In this document: piece by piece, positions 19,485 to 28,054 of the stretch | Position numbering within the stretch: the stretch's first letter is position 1 | Layout: each line of letters starts with the position of its first letter | From: Butyrivibrio proteoclasticus P6B7 | GTDB taxonomy: Bacteria > Bacillota > Clostridia > Lachnospirales > Lachnospiraceae | Reading direction: 5' to 3' | DNA length: 64,000 nucleotides | Assembly (NCBI RefSeq): GCF_000622085.1 | Contig: NZ_JHWL01000026.1 | Span: forward strand, 1-64,000 | Made by a program: the position numbers and the translations under genes | The notes under the pieces: model-generated | The model's input: the letters and a program-made list of their open reading frames with translations, nothing else | Told to the model about the DNA's origin: nothing | Database searches by the model: none

Positions 19485-20540
19485 TTACTTATTCCAATTA
19501 TCCAACTCTTCCTTAAGTACGGTAAGAAGCTGGTCCTCTTTCACTTTCTTAATGATCTCGCCCTTCTTAATCAGGAGTCCTTCACCATCGCCTCCTGCGA
19601 TTCCGATGTCGGCTTCCTTGGCTTCTCCAGGGCCATTTACAGCGCAGCCCATAACTGCAACCTTGATGTCCAGAGGATAGCTCTGAACCATGGTTTCAAC
19701 CTGGTTAGCAAGGCCAATAAGATCAATTCTGGTTCTTCCGCAGGTTGGGCAGGAAACAACTTCGATTCCGCCCTTTCTGATGCCAAGGAATCTAAGGATA
19801 TACTTGGCACTCTTGATTTCTTCAACAGGATCTCCTGAAAGAGATACTCTGATGGTATCGCCAATGCCCTTATTAAGGATGATTCCAAGGCCCATGGCAG
19901 ACTTAATGTTACCGCCATATACTGTTCCAGCCTCAGTAATACCAACGTGAAGAGGATACTTACACTCCTTGGCAAGAAGGTCGTGAGCCTCTACACAAAG
20001 TGGCACGTTAGATGACTTAATGCTGACAACCATGTTGTCGTAACCAAGATCCTCGATGATACCGATCTTATCAAGGGCACTCTCAACGAGACCCTTGGCT
20101 GTCACACCGTGGTATTTCTCCACAAGCTCTTTTTCCAGAGAACCAGAGTTAACGCCTACTCTGATAGGAATGTTCCTCTCCTTGGCACAGGATACAACAG
20201 CTGCAATCCTGTCCTTGGAGCCGATGTTACCTGGATTGATTCTGATCTTGTCAGCGCCGTTCTCCATGGCAGCAATGGCCATCTTGTAATCAAAATGAAT
20301 ATCTGCAACAAGAGGAATGCTGATTTGCTTCTTGATCTCAGCAACAGCCTTGGCTGCCTCAAGGGTTGGAACTGTACATCTGATAATGTCGCAGCCTGCA
20401 GCCTCAAGGCGATGGATCTGCTCCACAGTTGCCTTAACATCCTCTGTTCGTGTATTAGTCATGGACTGAATGAGGATTGGATTGCCTCCACCTATCACTC
20501 TGTCTCCAATATGAACAACCTTAGTATTATCTCTATACAT
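19485..20540 (-). CDS. ispG: 4-hydroxy-3-methylbut-2-en-1-yl diphosphate synthase (IspG/GcpE)
   Basis: An iron-sulfur enzyme of the MEP isoprenoid pathway that reduces MEcPP to HMBPP. The start at 20540 (product begins MYRDNTKVVHIGD) is preferred because AAGGA is 8 bases upstream of it. The ATG at 20546 is only 2 bases from that site. The length of about 351 residues is normal. The cluster-binding cysteines are visible in SCPTCGRTRIDL and MGCAVNGPGEA in the C-terminal third. Typical motifs IQSMTNT and RINPGNIG are present. It lies in the same strand block as dxr (same pathway), rseP and polC. Confidence 0.96.
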   Translation of the reverse strand: MYRDNTKVVHIGDRVIGGGNPILIQSMTNTRTEDVKATVEQIHRLEAAGCDIIRCTVPTLEAAKAVAEIKKQISIPLVADIHFDYKMAIAAMENGADKIRINPGNIGSKDRIAAVVSCAKERNIPIRVGVNSGSLEKELVEKYHGVTAKGLVESALDKIGIIEDLGYDNMVVSIKSSNVPLCVEAHDLLAKECKYPLHVGITEAGTVYGGNIKSAMGLGIILNKGIGDTIRVSLSGDPVEEIKSAKYILRFLGIRKGGIEVVSCPTCGRTRIDLIGLANQVETMVQSYPLDIKVAVMGCAVNGPGEAKEADIGIAGGDGEGLLIKKGEIIKKVKEDQLLTVLKEELDNWNK

Positions 20541-20584
20541 TGTCATGATCCTTTCAATTCGAAAAATCTCATCAAGTCTACATT

Positions 20585-21646
20585 TTATCTAGTGAACTTC
20601 GAAATATCATTGAACAGCACAAATACCATAAGTCCCAAAAGCGCGATCATTCCGATCATGTGAACGAAGCCTTCCTTCTCAGGTGGAACCGGCTTACCTA
20701 CGATAACCTCGATGAACTGGAACACCAGTCTTCCGCCATCAAGGGCAGGAAGCGGCAACAGGTTCATAACACCAAGGTTAACTGATAAAAGAACTGTCAA
20801 AGACATCATGGTAAGAATAACCGCGGATATTCCGTAGGGTCTGACCTCTTCATAGGTATCATCCACGATCTTAACCATGCCTACAGGTCCAGATACATCG
20901 TCTTTGGAAAGCTTACCTCTTACAAGAAGGGCAAGGCTTCTATAGGTGGTCTTAAAATAGCTCCTGACCTCGTACCAGGCATACTTAAGAGCAGCAGGGC
21001 CCTTGATCTCGCCATATTCACCGATCATAACACCCATATAGTAACGGGCATCCTCTTCGCTGTACTTAGGAGTAAGGACAGTCTTAAGCTTCTCTCCGTT
21101 TCTCTCATAGACAATCTTCATTGGAGTCCCCTCCGCAAATTGGGAGATCAGGATAACCTCTGAAGACATATAAACCTTCTCGCCATCAATACTGATGATC
21201 TTATCCCCTGGCAAAAGACCTGCCTCATCAGCGGCAGAATCCTCAAGAATTCCATTTACAACAGGGAAATTCCAGGCTGAAAAGCTAACCAGAATAACAG
21301 CAAGAATATAAGCGATTATAAAGTTGGCAAAGGGACCGGCAAATAATGTGGCAATCCTTCTCCAAACAGGAGCGTTTAAGAAGGAATGCTCATCGTAATT
21401 AGCCCTCTCCTCTTCAACAGGATCCATGCCGTCAAATACGCAGGCACCGCCGATAGGAAGGAGCTTAATGCTGTAGAGGGTCTCTCCCTTTTGCTTCTTC
21501 CAAAGAGTTGGTCCCATTCCTACAAAGAATTCATTAACCCTTATTCCGCCAGTCTTAGCCACGATGAAATGCCCAAATTCGTGGGATGTAACCAGTATTC
21601 CAAATATCAAAAAGAAAATAAAAATGCTTATTATTGTGCTACTCAA
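20585..21646 (-). CDS. rseP: RIP metalloprotease RseP / site-2 protease
   Basis: An intramembrane zinc protease that cleaves anti-sigma factors or other membrane-protein remnants. The product has 353 residues. Zinc motif HEFGH is at residues 22-26 in the first membrane helix. A PDZ domain lies around 135-170 (GILEDSAADEAGLLPGDKIISI), and the second active-site motif NLLPLPALDGGR near residue 300 supplies the third zinc ligand. The start codon is TTG at 21646, supported by GGGGGA 8 bases upstream and by the standard N-terminus just before HEFGH. The gene begins 20 bp after the dxr stop, as in many Firmicutes. Confidence 0.95.
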   Translation of the reverse strand: MSSTIISIFIFFLIFGILVTSHEFGHFIVAKTGGIRVNEFFVGMGPTLWKKQKGETLYSIKLLPIGGACVFDGMDPVEEERANYDEHSFLNAPVWRRIATLFAGPFANFIIAYILAVILVSFSAWNFPVVNGILEDSAADEAGLLPGDKIISIDGEKVYMSSEVILISQFAEGTPMKIVYERNGEKLKTVLTPKYSEEDARYYMGVMIGEYGEIKGPAALKYAWYEVRSYFKTTYRSLALLVRGKLSKDDVSGPVGMVKIVDDTYEEVRPYGISAVILTMMSLTVLLSVNLGVMNLLPLPALDGGRLVFQFIEVIVGKPVPPEKEGFVHMIGMIALLGLMVFVLFNDISKFTR

Positions 21647-21666
21647 TTCTTAAATCCCCCTGGGTA

Positions 21667-22824
21667 TCAGATAAGACCATATTTGCTGCCAAGGAACTCG
21701 TAGGTATCCTTCTCAGCAGCCAAAATAGCGTCCACATCAGGATTATCAATTCTGTTATGACGCTCCATTGCTTCCTCAATCATGTCGTAGATCTCAAGGT
21801 AACGAATATCTCCCTTAAGGAATCTCTTAACTGCCATCTCGTTGGCAGCGTTAAATACTGTTGGCATGCTGCCTCCAGTATAGGCTGCATCAAAAGCAAG
21901 CTTAAGACCTCTAAAGGTCTCAATATCAGGCTTCTCAAATGTAAGGCTGTGAAGCTCGAACAGGTCAAGTCTCTTCTCCGCCATAGGTCTTCTGTCTGGG
22001 TAAAAGAGCGCGTACTGAATAGGAAGCTTCATATCAGGCACACCAAGCTGAGCGATCACTGCGCCGTCAACGTACTGAACAGCACTGTGAACGATACTCT
22101 GTGGGTGAACCAGAACCTGGATATTATCAAGGCTTACGTCAAATAGCCATCTGGCCTCCATGACTTCAAGGCCCTTATTAACAAGGGATGATGAATCGAT
22201 GGTAACCTTAGGTCCCATATCCCAGTTAGGATGCTTAAGAGCATCTGCAGCTGTCATATTTGCCAGCTCTTCTCTCTTCTTACCTCTGAAAGGACCACCA
22301 CTGGCTGTAAGTAAGATCTTTTCAACCTTGTCTCTAGGCTCTCCGTTAAGAGACTGGAAAATAGCGCTATGCTCACTATCTACTGGGAGAATAGCTACAT
22401 TCCTCTCCTTGGCAAGAGGCATGATAATATGGCCTGCGCAGACTAATGTCTCCTTATTGGCAAGGGCAATGTCTTTGCCAGCCTCAATAGCTCTGATTGT
22501 AGGCTGAATGCCGATCATACCTACAACTGCTGTAAGAACTGTGTCAGCCTCAGGAACGGATACGATCTCAAGAAGTCCCTCCATTCCGCTGTAGACCTTA
22601 ACTTCAAGGTCCTTGATCCTGTCAGCCAGGTCCTTAGCTGCAGCCTCATCGTACATGCACACGTACTTAGGCGCAAACTCTCTAACCTGAGCCTCAACTT
22701 CGTCAACACGCCTGTTAGCCGCAAGTCCTATAACCTTAAGCTCTGTATTATTATTACGTACTACGTCCAGAGTCTGTGTTCCAATTGACCCTGTACTTCC
22801 AAGTAAAACTAAATTTCTTTTCAT
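21667..22824 (-). CDS. dxr: 1-deoxy-D-xylulose 5-phosphate reductoisomerase
   Basis: Second step of the MEP pathway: rearranges and reduces DXP to MEP using NADPH. The product has 385 residues, the normal length. It starts with the nucleotide-binding motif LLGSTGSIGTQTLDVVR. Further family motifs are ANKETLVCAG, LPVDSEHSAIFQ (metal-binding Asp/Glu), TASGGPFRGK and MGPKVTIDSSSLVNKGLE. Neighbours cdsA upstream and rseP downstream match the classical order. A terminator-like hairpin separates it from cdsA. Confidence 0.97.
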   Translation of the reverse strand: MKRNLVLLGSTGSIGTQTLDVVRNNNTELKVIGLAANRRVDEVEAQVREFAPKYVCMYDEAAAKDLADRIKDLEVKVYSGMEGLLEIVSVPEADTVLTAVVGMIGIQPTIRAIEAGKDIALANKETLVCAGHIIMPLAKERNVAILPVDSEHSAIFQSLNGEPRDKVEKILLTASGGPFRGKKREELANMTAADALKHPNWDMGPKVTIDSSSLVNKGLEVMEARWLFDVSLDNIQVLVHPQSIVHSAVQYVDGAVIAQLGVPDMKLPIQYALFYPDRRPMAEKRLDLFELHSLTFEKPDIETFRGLKLAFDAAYTGGSMPTVFNAANEMAVKRFLKGDIRYLEIYDMIEEAMERHNRIDNPDVDAILAAEKDTYEFLGSKYGLI

Positions 22825-22923
22825 TTTTCCATCCTTTTTCTTACACAGATAGTCTATTCTAATATACCACTAACCAGGTCTTTTTCCTAGAGATGAAAAA
22901 CCGTGAAAAAGCCCATAAAAATC

Positions 22924-22959
22924 CCCCTAAGCCGCCAATTCTAAGGCTTGCTTAAGGGG
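22924..22959 (-). terminator. Terminator-like hairpin between cdsA and dxr
   Basis: Arms CCCCTTAAGC and GCTTAGGGG on the minus strand (one bulge) begin 7 bp after the cdsA stop and are followed by GATTTTTA. Because the housekeeping genes otherwise run on, this may be a partial terminator that lowers expression of dxr and later genes. Confidence 0.6.
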
Positions 22960-22965
22960 TATTAA

Positions 22966-23790
22966 TCAAATAACAAATGGAAAAAGAACTGCCACTAAAA
23001 AGTAGATACATGGTATTACGAAGATTACACTGTCGAACCTGTCCATAATACCGCCATGACCAGGAATAAGTGTACCGTAATCCTTAATGTCATGGTTACG
23101 CTTGATACCTGATGCAAGAAGATCACCAAGCTGAGCGATAATGGAAGCTACAAAGGCTATGATGGCCATGATGAAGTACAATCTGGTGCTATCAAGTACA
23201 TAGATTCTAAGTACATGGGCATAAATAACGCCCACCAGAACACTTCCAAGTACGCCGCCAATTGCGCCCTCCACCGTCTTCTTAGGTGAAAGCTTAGGTA
23301 CAAGCTTGTGTTTACCAAAGGTCCTTCCAGCAAAGTATGCACAGGTATCACAAACCCATGCCAGGAATGGAAGCCATGCAAGATACTGTCCGTATGGTCT
23401 GATTCTTAACAGATAGACAAAAGACATGTTAACCGGAGCATAAACAAAGCAGAAAAATGCTGTTATTGCCTGGGTAGAAGTAAACTTTGGAAAACAAAGA
23501 ACGTAACACACCATTATCAAAAAGAACGCAAACATAATGGAGAATACGTAGTATCTATAGTCTCCGCAAAGTATCATCTGTATATAATGTACTACGATAG
23601 AAGCATAACCACAGGCTTCTATTGGACTTAGCTTAACGCCCTCCTTGTGGATCCCGGTTGCTCTGCACAGCTCAAAGAAGCTGATAAAGGAAACTACAAA
23701 CAAAGTTCCTGCAAGCACATATCCACCGGTAAGAAGAACTCCGGCTAAGACAAGTACAATTATGATTCCACTGATTACTCGTGTTTTCAA
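22966..23790 (-). CDS. cdsA: Phosphatidate cytidylyltransferase (CDP-diglyceride synthase)
   Basis: A polytopic membrane enzyme making CDP-diacylglycerol from CTP and phosphatidate, the branch point for phospholipids. It has 274 residues and about eight hydrophobic segments. The family signature is clear near the C-terminus: QLGDLLASGIKRNHDIKDYG..IPGHGGIMDRFDS, preceded by LSPKKTVEGAIGG. The start appears to be TTG at 23790 (product begins MKTRVISGII, the standard N-terminus); its ribosome-binding site is weak. It sits between uppS and dxr as in other Firmicutes. Confidence 0.95.
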   Translation of the reverse strand: MKTRVISGIIIVLVLAGVLLTGGYVLAGTLFVVSFISFFELCRATGIHKEGVKLSPIEACGYASIVVHYIQMILCGDYRYYVFSIMFAFFLIMVCYVLCFPKFTSTQAITAFFCFVYAPVNMSFVYLLRIRPYGQYLAWLPFLAWVCDTCAYFAGRTFGKHKLVPKLSPKKTVEGAIGGVLGSVLVGVIYAHVLRIYVLDSTRLYFIMAIIAFVASIIAQLGDLLASGIKRNHDIKDYGTLIPGHGGIMDRFDSVIFVIPCIYFLVAVLFPFVI

Positions 23791-23817
23791 TATAAAATAC
23801 CAGCCTTAAATAATTGA

Positions 23818-24543
23818 TTAGATCTGGTCCTTTTTAAGACCACCAAATTTACGATTCCTGTTACCATAGGACTCAATAGCCTTGATAAGCTCAGCCTTGT
23901 TAAAATCAGGCCATGCCACAGGAGTGTAATAAAACTCTGTATAAGCACACTGCCATAACAGATAGTTAGAAATACGCTGCTCATTGCAGGTCCTGATAAG
24001 AAGATCAGGATCTGGAAGGAAATTGGTATCCAGGTTCTCAGCGATCATCTGCTCTGTAATATCCTCTGGAGCAAGGTCTCCTGCCTTAACCTTCTTAGCC
24101 ACCTTCCTGACAGCTCTTGTGATCTCATCTCTACTTCCATAGTTGATGGCGATAGTAAAGGTAAGACCTGTGTTGCCCGCTGTAGCCTCCTCAAGCTCAT
24201 TGATAGCAGCCTGGATATCTGGAGAAAGAGCACTTCTCTCACCGATAACACGGCAGCGAACATTGTTCTTCATAGATTTTTTGATACTGGTCTTAAGATA
24301 GTTCCTAAGAATAGTCATAAGAGCAGAAACCTCTGCCTCAGGACGGGTCCAGTTCTCTGTAGAAAAAGCATAAACAGTAAGGTACTTGATTCCAAGATCT
24401 CTTGCATCCACAAGAATGTCCTCTACTGCCTTAGCTCCCTGCATATGACCATAATTACGGGGCATGCCCTTGGCCTTAGCCCATCTTCCGTTACCGTCAA
24501 GTATTATAGCCACATGTTCAGGAATATTTGTAATCTCATCCAT
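23818..24543 (-). CDS. uppS: Isoprenyl (undecaprenyl) diphosphate synthase
   Basis: Cis-prenyltransferase that makes the C55 lipid carrier for peptidoglycan and surface glycans. The product has 241 residues. Signature motifs are AIILDGNGRWAKAKGMPRNYGH near the N-terminus with the catalytic Asp, YAFSTENWTRP, and DLLIRTCNEQRISNYLLWQ near the end. In the last motif the usual Ser/Gly-Gly before Glu reads Cys-Asn, a small departure. It is followed by cdsA (27-bp gap) and preceded by frr with a 10-bp-stem hairpin in between. Confidence 0.96.
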   Translation of the reverse strand: MDEITNIPEHVAIILDGNGRWAKAKGMPRNYGHMQGAKAVEDILVDARDLGIKYLTVYAFSTENWTRPEAEVSALMTILRNYLKTSIKKSMKNNVRCRVIGERSALSPDIQAAINELEEATAGNTGLTFTIAINYGSRDEITRAVRKVAKKVKAGDLAPEDITEQMIAENLDTNFLPDPDLLIRTCNEQRISNYLLWQCAYTEFYYTPVAWPDFNKAELIKAIESYGNRNRKFGGLKKDQI

Positions 24544-24567
24544 AATAAAAATCCCATTTCATGAGAT

Positions 24568-24592
24568 AGGTGCCAAATCATCTTTGGCACCT
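24568..24592 (-). other. Perfect hairpin between frr and uppS
   Basis: AGGTGCCAAA and TTTGGCACCT form a perfect 10-bp stem around a 5-base loop, about 15 bp after the frr stop. No T-run follows, so mRNA processing or stabilisation is likelier than termination. Confidence 0.55.
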
Positions 24593-24607
24593 ACATCAAT
24601 TTAATCA

Positions 24608-25159
24608 TTATACTGTCATTACTTCTTTATTCTTGTCTTCAACAGCTGCATCAATATCCTTGATGAACTTGTCTGTAATCTTCTGGAGCTCGTCGTTAAG
24701 ATCGTTGATCTCATCCTCTGATACGTCTGAGCCCTTAAGCTTCTTAAGAGCGTCGTTACCATCACGTCTTACGTTTCTGATAGCAACCTTAGCGTCCTCA
24801 CCCTTCTTGCGGATATCCTTAGCAAGCTCTTTTCTTCTTTCCTCAGTAAGCTCTGGGAAAACAAGTCTGATTACAGCACCGTCATTACTTGGTGTGATAC
24901 CAAGATCTGATGTCATAAGGGCTTTCTCGATATCCTTAATAAGAGTCTTATCCCAAGGTGCGATCTGGATGATACGAGCCTCTGGAACTGATACGTTACC
25001 AACCTGCTGGATTGGTGTAGGTGTTCCATAGTAATCAACCTTAATCTTATCAAGAACATGTGGATTAGCTCTTCCTGCTCTGATTGATGCAAGCTCTTCC
25101 TTAAGGAAATCAAGAGACTTCTGCATCTTATCGTTATATTCTTTTAACCTTTCATTCAT
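24608..25159 (-). CDS. frr: Ribosome recycling factor
   Basis: Splits post-termination ribosomes together with EF-G. I chose the ATG at 25159 (MNERLKEYNDKM, 183 residues) because GGAGG lies 8 bases upstream. The longer reading from 25174 would use that site as coding sequence. The characteristic block SIRAGRANPHVLDKIKVDYYG is present, as are GNVSVPEAR and LVFPELTEERRKELAKD. It lies directly after pyrH, the near-universal arrangement. Confidence 0.97.
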   Translation of the reverse strand: MNERLKEYNDKMQKSLDFLKEELASIRAGRANPHVLDKIKVDYYGTPTPIQQVGNVSVPEARIIQIAPWDKTLIKDIEKALMTSDLGITPSNDGAVIRLVFPELTEERRKELAKDIRKKGEDAKVAIRNVRRDGNDALKKLKGSDVSEDEINDLNDELQKITDKFIKDIDAAVEDKNKEVMTV

Positions 25160-25176
25160 GCCTTTTTCCTCCATTG

Positions 25177-25872
25177 TCAGTCTGTAGTGACTGTAGTTCC
25201 GTTAAATTCGCCCTTAGCCGCCTTAATAATGCTATTCTCTTCCTGAAGAGCAAATACTCTCATAGGAACCTTGTTGTCCCTTGCAAGAATAGATGCTGTC
25301 ATGTCTACAACCTGAAGATTGTTAGCAATTACGTCATTGATAGAAACTACATCATATCTCTTTGCATTTGGATTCTTGGCTGGGTCACTGTCGTAAACGC
25401 CATCCACTGCCTTAGCAAGAAGGATATAGTCTGCTTCCACTTCGATTGCTCTAAGCACTACGCCTGTATCTGTTGAGAAATATGGATGTCCTGTTCCACC
25501 AGCAAAGAATACAACCATATTATGAGCAAAGTACTTGTTGGCGCGATCCTTGGAGAATAACTTGGTAAAAGAGCCACACTCAAAAGGAGTTAAGATGTTG
25601 GTCATCATGCCCTCACTTCTGAAGATCTCAGATACATAAATGCAATTCATGATAGTTGCAAGCATGCCGATCTGATCAGCCTTTACTCTGTCGATGTTCT
25701 CACTGGTTCTGCCTCTCCAGAAGTTACCACCGCCAATAACGATACCAACCTGAGTACCATTATCAACCAGTTCCTTAACCTGAAGAGCAACCTTTCTGAC
25801 GGTCTCCTCATCGAAGCCTGTCTTCTTGTCGCCTGCAAGTGCCTCACCACTAAGCTTTAATAATATTCTCAT
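25177..25872 (-). CDS. pyrH: UMP kinase
   Basis: Phosphorylates UMP to UDP in pyrimidine synthesis; a hexameric amino-acid-kinase-fold enzyme. The product has 231 residues, beginning MRILLKLSGEALAG. It shows the nucleotide-binding VIGGGNFWRGR and the domain NILTPFECGSFTKLFS, with FAGGTGHPYFSTDT further on. Its ATG has GGAG 5 bases upstream. First gene of the pyrH-frr-uppS-cdsA-dxr-rseP-ispG-polC run. Confidence 0.96.
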   Translation of the reverse strand: MRILLKLSGEALAGDKKTGFDEETVRKVALQVKELVDNGTQVGIVIGGGNFWRGRTSENIDRVKADQIGMLATIMNCIYVSEIFRSEGMMTNILTPFECGSFTKLFSKDRANKYFAHNMVVFFAGGTGHPYFSTDTGVVLRAIEVEADYILLAKAVDGVYDSDPAKNPNAKRYDVVSINDVIANNLQVVDMTASILARDNKVPMRVFALQEENSIIKAAKGEFNGTTVTTD

Positions 25873-25919
25873 AACTACTCCATTTATAAATATTTATCTT
25901 CTAAAAGACCTTAGACAGA

Positions 25920-26900
25920 TTATCTGTTCTTAAGTGTCTCAAAGAACTCTGATGGATTAACATCAGCATATGCCTGTGAGCACATACCTTCGATAACAGC
26001 ACCATTGTTGATCTGTACTGACTGAGACTTGATGTTACCCATAACGATAGCTGTTGTATCAAGAACAACTGGGCCGTGTACGTCGATGTCGCCCTTTACA
26101 GCGCCTGCAATAACTGCGCTTGATCCAAAGATGTTACCAACGATAACTGTGCTCTGGCCAACCTTAACGCTGCCCTTACTCTTAACTTCACCAGTGATTC
26201 TAGCTGACTCAGCGTAAATCTCTGCAGCCTCTGAATCTCCTGCGATCTCTCCTGTTACATTAAGCTTACCAAGACACTTGATGTTACCTGTGATCTTACC
26301 AATAAGATCAAGTGATCCTGTAGTCTGAAGGTCACCAGTAATGACCATACCTTCTGTTATGCTGGCTGTCTCATCTGTAGGTGTCTGCTGTTCAAAATCC
26401 ATAGTTTCATTCCCCCCGTTGTAAGTATTATTATCAGCAGTTGCAACAGGTGCCTGTGCAACATACTCATCAATATGTGACTCGCTGATAGCCTCGATGG
26501 CACTCATTGGCTCATCCTTTACTATCTCGTCCTTAGTCTGCTCCTCGATCTTCTCCTCGAGTTCTCTGATTTCCTCAGCCTCTTTTGACTCTTCAGTCTC
26601 TTCTGGCTCCTCCACCTCTTCTACTTCAGGCTCCTGTATTGGCTCCTCTGTAACCTCCACTGCAGGCTCCTCTTCTGTAGCTTCTTCAGTGTCCTCTTCC
26701 ACCTCTTCCTTAGCCTCATCAAGCTTGATGTCGTCGAGGCGGTTAAGCATGCTGTCAATATCAACCTTTTCTACTTTTACTTCTTCCTTGGTTTCCTCAG
26801 CCTCGGAATTCTCATCCTCTGGCATCAAAGTATTAACAGCTTGGGAAAGATCAGTCTTCAGCCCAGATAAGTCACTCTTAAGCTCAGAAAAAAATCCCAT
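25920..26900 (-). CDS. Bactofilin-family cytoskeletal protein with long acidic N-terminal extension
   Basis: The product has 326 residues. The C-terminal half (about 180-315) is a bactofilin (DUF583) beta-helix: repeated hydrophobic-Gly patterns such as GMVITGDLQTTGSLDLIGKITGN and VKVGQSTVIVGNIFGSSAV. Such domains polymerise spontaneously into membrane-associated filaments. The N-terminal half is an unusual roughly 120-residue Glu/Val-rich acidic stretch preceded by an amphipathic helix (MGFFSELKSDLSGLKTDLS) that could bind the membrane. Bactofilins often recruit cell-wall enzymes, and here a polysaccharide deacetylase gene lies immediately upstream (24-bp gap), so a shared role in local wall modification is likely but inferred. 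Confidence 0.9.
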   Translation of the reverse strand: MGFFSELKSDLSGLKTDLSQAVNTLMPEDENSEAEETKEEVKVEKVDIDSMLNRLDDIKLDEAKEEVEEDTEEATEEEPAVEVTEEPIQEPEVEEVEEPEETEESKEAEEIRELEEKIEEQTKDEIVKDEPMSAIEAISESHIDEYVAQAPVATADNNTYNGGNETMDFEQQTPTDETASITEGMVITGDLQTTGSLDLIGKITGNIKCLGKLNVTGEIAGDSEAAEIYAESARITGEVKSKGSVKVGQSTVIVGNIFGSSAVIAGAVKGDIDVHGPVVLDTTAIVMGNIKSQSVQINNGAVIEGMCSQAYADVNPSEFFETLKNR

Positions 26901-26924
26901 TTTGCGTCCTCCATTCGCATTTCC

Positions 26925-27905
26925 TTAATATTTGATATGTTGAACCGGTAACGTGTCGTCCGTTATCGGAACTATCACTGTGTCATCCATTGCCAGGATC
27001 GCTTCTATGATCTCAGGAAGAGCCTCGACTGTACTCTTCTTGTCAGCTGCGTCATGTAAAAGAACTACGCAGTGCTTGAACCTTGGCACGTTGCTAACGA
27101 TATTGTTGTAGATAGTCTCCTTGGTGGCTCCCGCTCTGTCATCACCTGCAGATACGTTCCAGTCAAAGAAGGTAACATCTGCATCATCCAGAACTGATAC
27201 AAAATCAGTCATAGGAACCTTGCTCACATCATTGGATGAGCCTCCGGGAAATCTATAATACTTGCTCCAGACTCCGGTGGTGTTCACCAAAAAGAGTCTT
27301 AGCTGCTCGAAATCTTCTGAAAATGCATCCACAGAGGAATAGAGAGTGCTATATTTGTGACTATAAGAGTGCATTCCAAGAGTGTGCCCCTCATCCACTA
27401 TTCTCTTGTAGACATCTGTATATCTCGCATCAGGTTTACCACAAACAAAGAATGTGGCCTTAACATCGTATTCAGCCAGTATATCAAGTATATCATTAGT
27501 TGAAGAGCTTGGGCCATCATCAAAGGTAAGATATACATATCTCACACCCTCGATATCTTCCGGGTTCTGAGCACCACTAAGATCTACGATTGCCATATCG
27601 CTCTCAAAGTCTTCCTCATAAACCGGCTCTTCAAAGGCTGAACTGCCAAGACTTGCCAGTGCATCTCCAGAATCAGAACCGGCCAGGATCTCCATCTCTG
27701 TGCCGAAGCGACCTCTGTACCATTCAAGGTCTGCCTGAGACTGGGCATACGCAGTAGAAAGTCTGTCACATTTAATTGCCAGGATCACGCAAATACAGGT
27801 GGGAATCAAACAGGACGCAATAACTGCACCAACAATTAGTTTGCGCAGTCGTGCAATACGCTTACTATACGTTTTCTTCTTGCTCCCCTCTTTCCCCGAT
27901 GTCAT
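26925..27905 (-). CDS. Polysaccharide deacetylase (CE4 family), membrane-anchored
   Basis: The product has 326 residues: a basic cytoplasmic tail, one transmembrane helix (about 24-48), a spacer with acidic residues, then a NodB/CE4 domain from about 125. Motif 1 is LTFDDGPSSST (metal-binding Asp), motif 2 is GMHSYSHKY (two His), motif 3 RFPGGSS, and the C-terminal motif is VVLLHDAADKK. All catalytic elements are present. It probably removes acetyl groups from peptidoglycan GlcNAc or a wall glycan on the outer face. It is followed by the bactofilin gene, which may position it. Confidence 0.9.
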   Translation of the reverse strand: MTSGKEGSKKKTYSKRIARLRKLIVGAVIASCLIPTCICVILAIKCDRLSTAYAQSQADLEWYRGRFGTEMEILAGSDSGDALASLGSSAFEEPVYEEDFESDMAIVDLSGAQNPEDIEGVRYVYLTFDDGPSSSTNDILDILAEYDVKATFFVCGKPDARYTDVYKRIVDEGHTLGMHSYSHKYSTLYSSVDAFSEDFEQLRLFLVNTTGVWSKYYRFPGGSSNDVSKVPMTDFVSVLDDADVTFFDWNVSAGDDRAGATKETIYNNIVSNVPRFKHCVVLLHDAADKKSTVEALPEIIEAILAMDDTVIVPITDDTLPVQHIKY

Positions 27906-27992
27906 GTGAAATCTTCTTTCATACTAAGAATGTGTGTAACCAATGTAAAGTATAGCATATTATCGCGAACTCAAAAAGACAAAAAACAGAAA

Positions 27993-28037
27993 AACCTGTT
28001 ACTACTTACGATTTTCTTACGTAAATAGTAACAGGTT
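27993..28037 (-). terminator. Rho-independent terminator after the FxLYD-like lipoprotein gene
   Basis: Long stem AACCTGTTACTA.. with ..TAGTAACAGGTT, followed by TTTCTGTTTTTT on the minus strand. It isolates the 28055-28732 gene from the deacetylase gene, whose promoter must lie in 27906-27990. Confidence 0.85.
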
Positions 28038-28054
28038 TTATTTTCAATAAGCCG

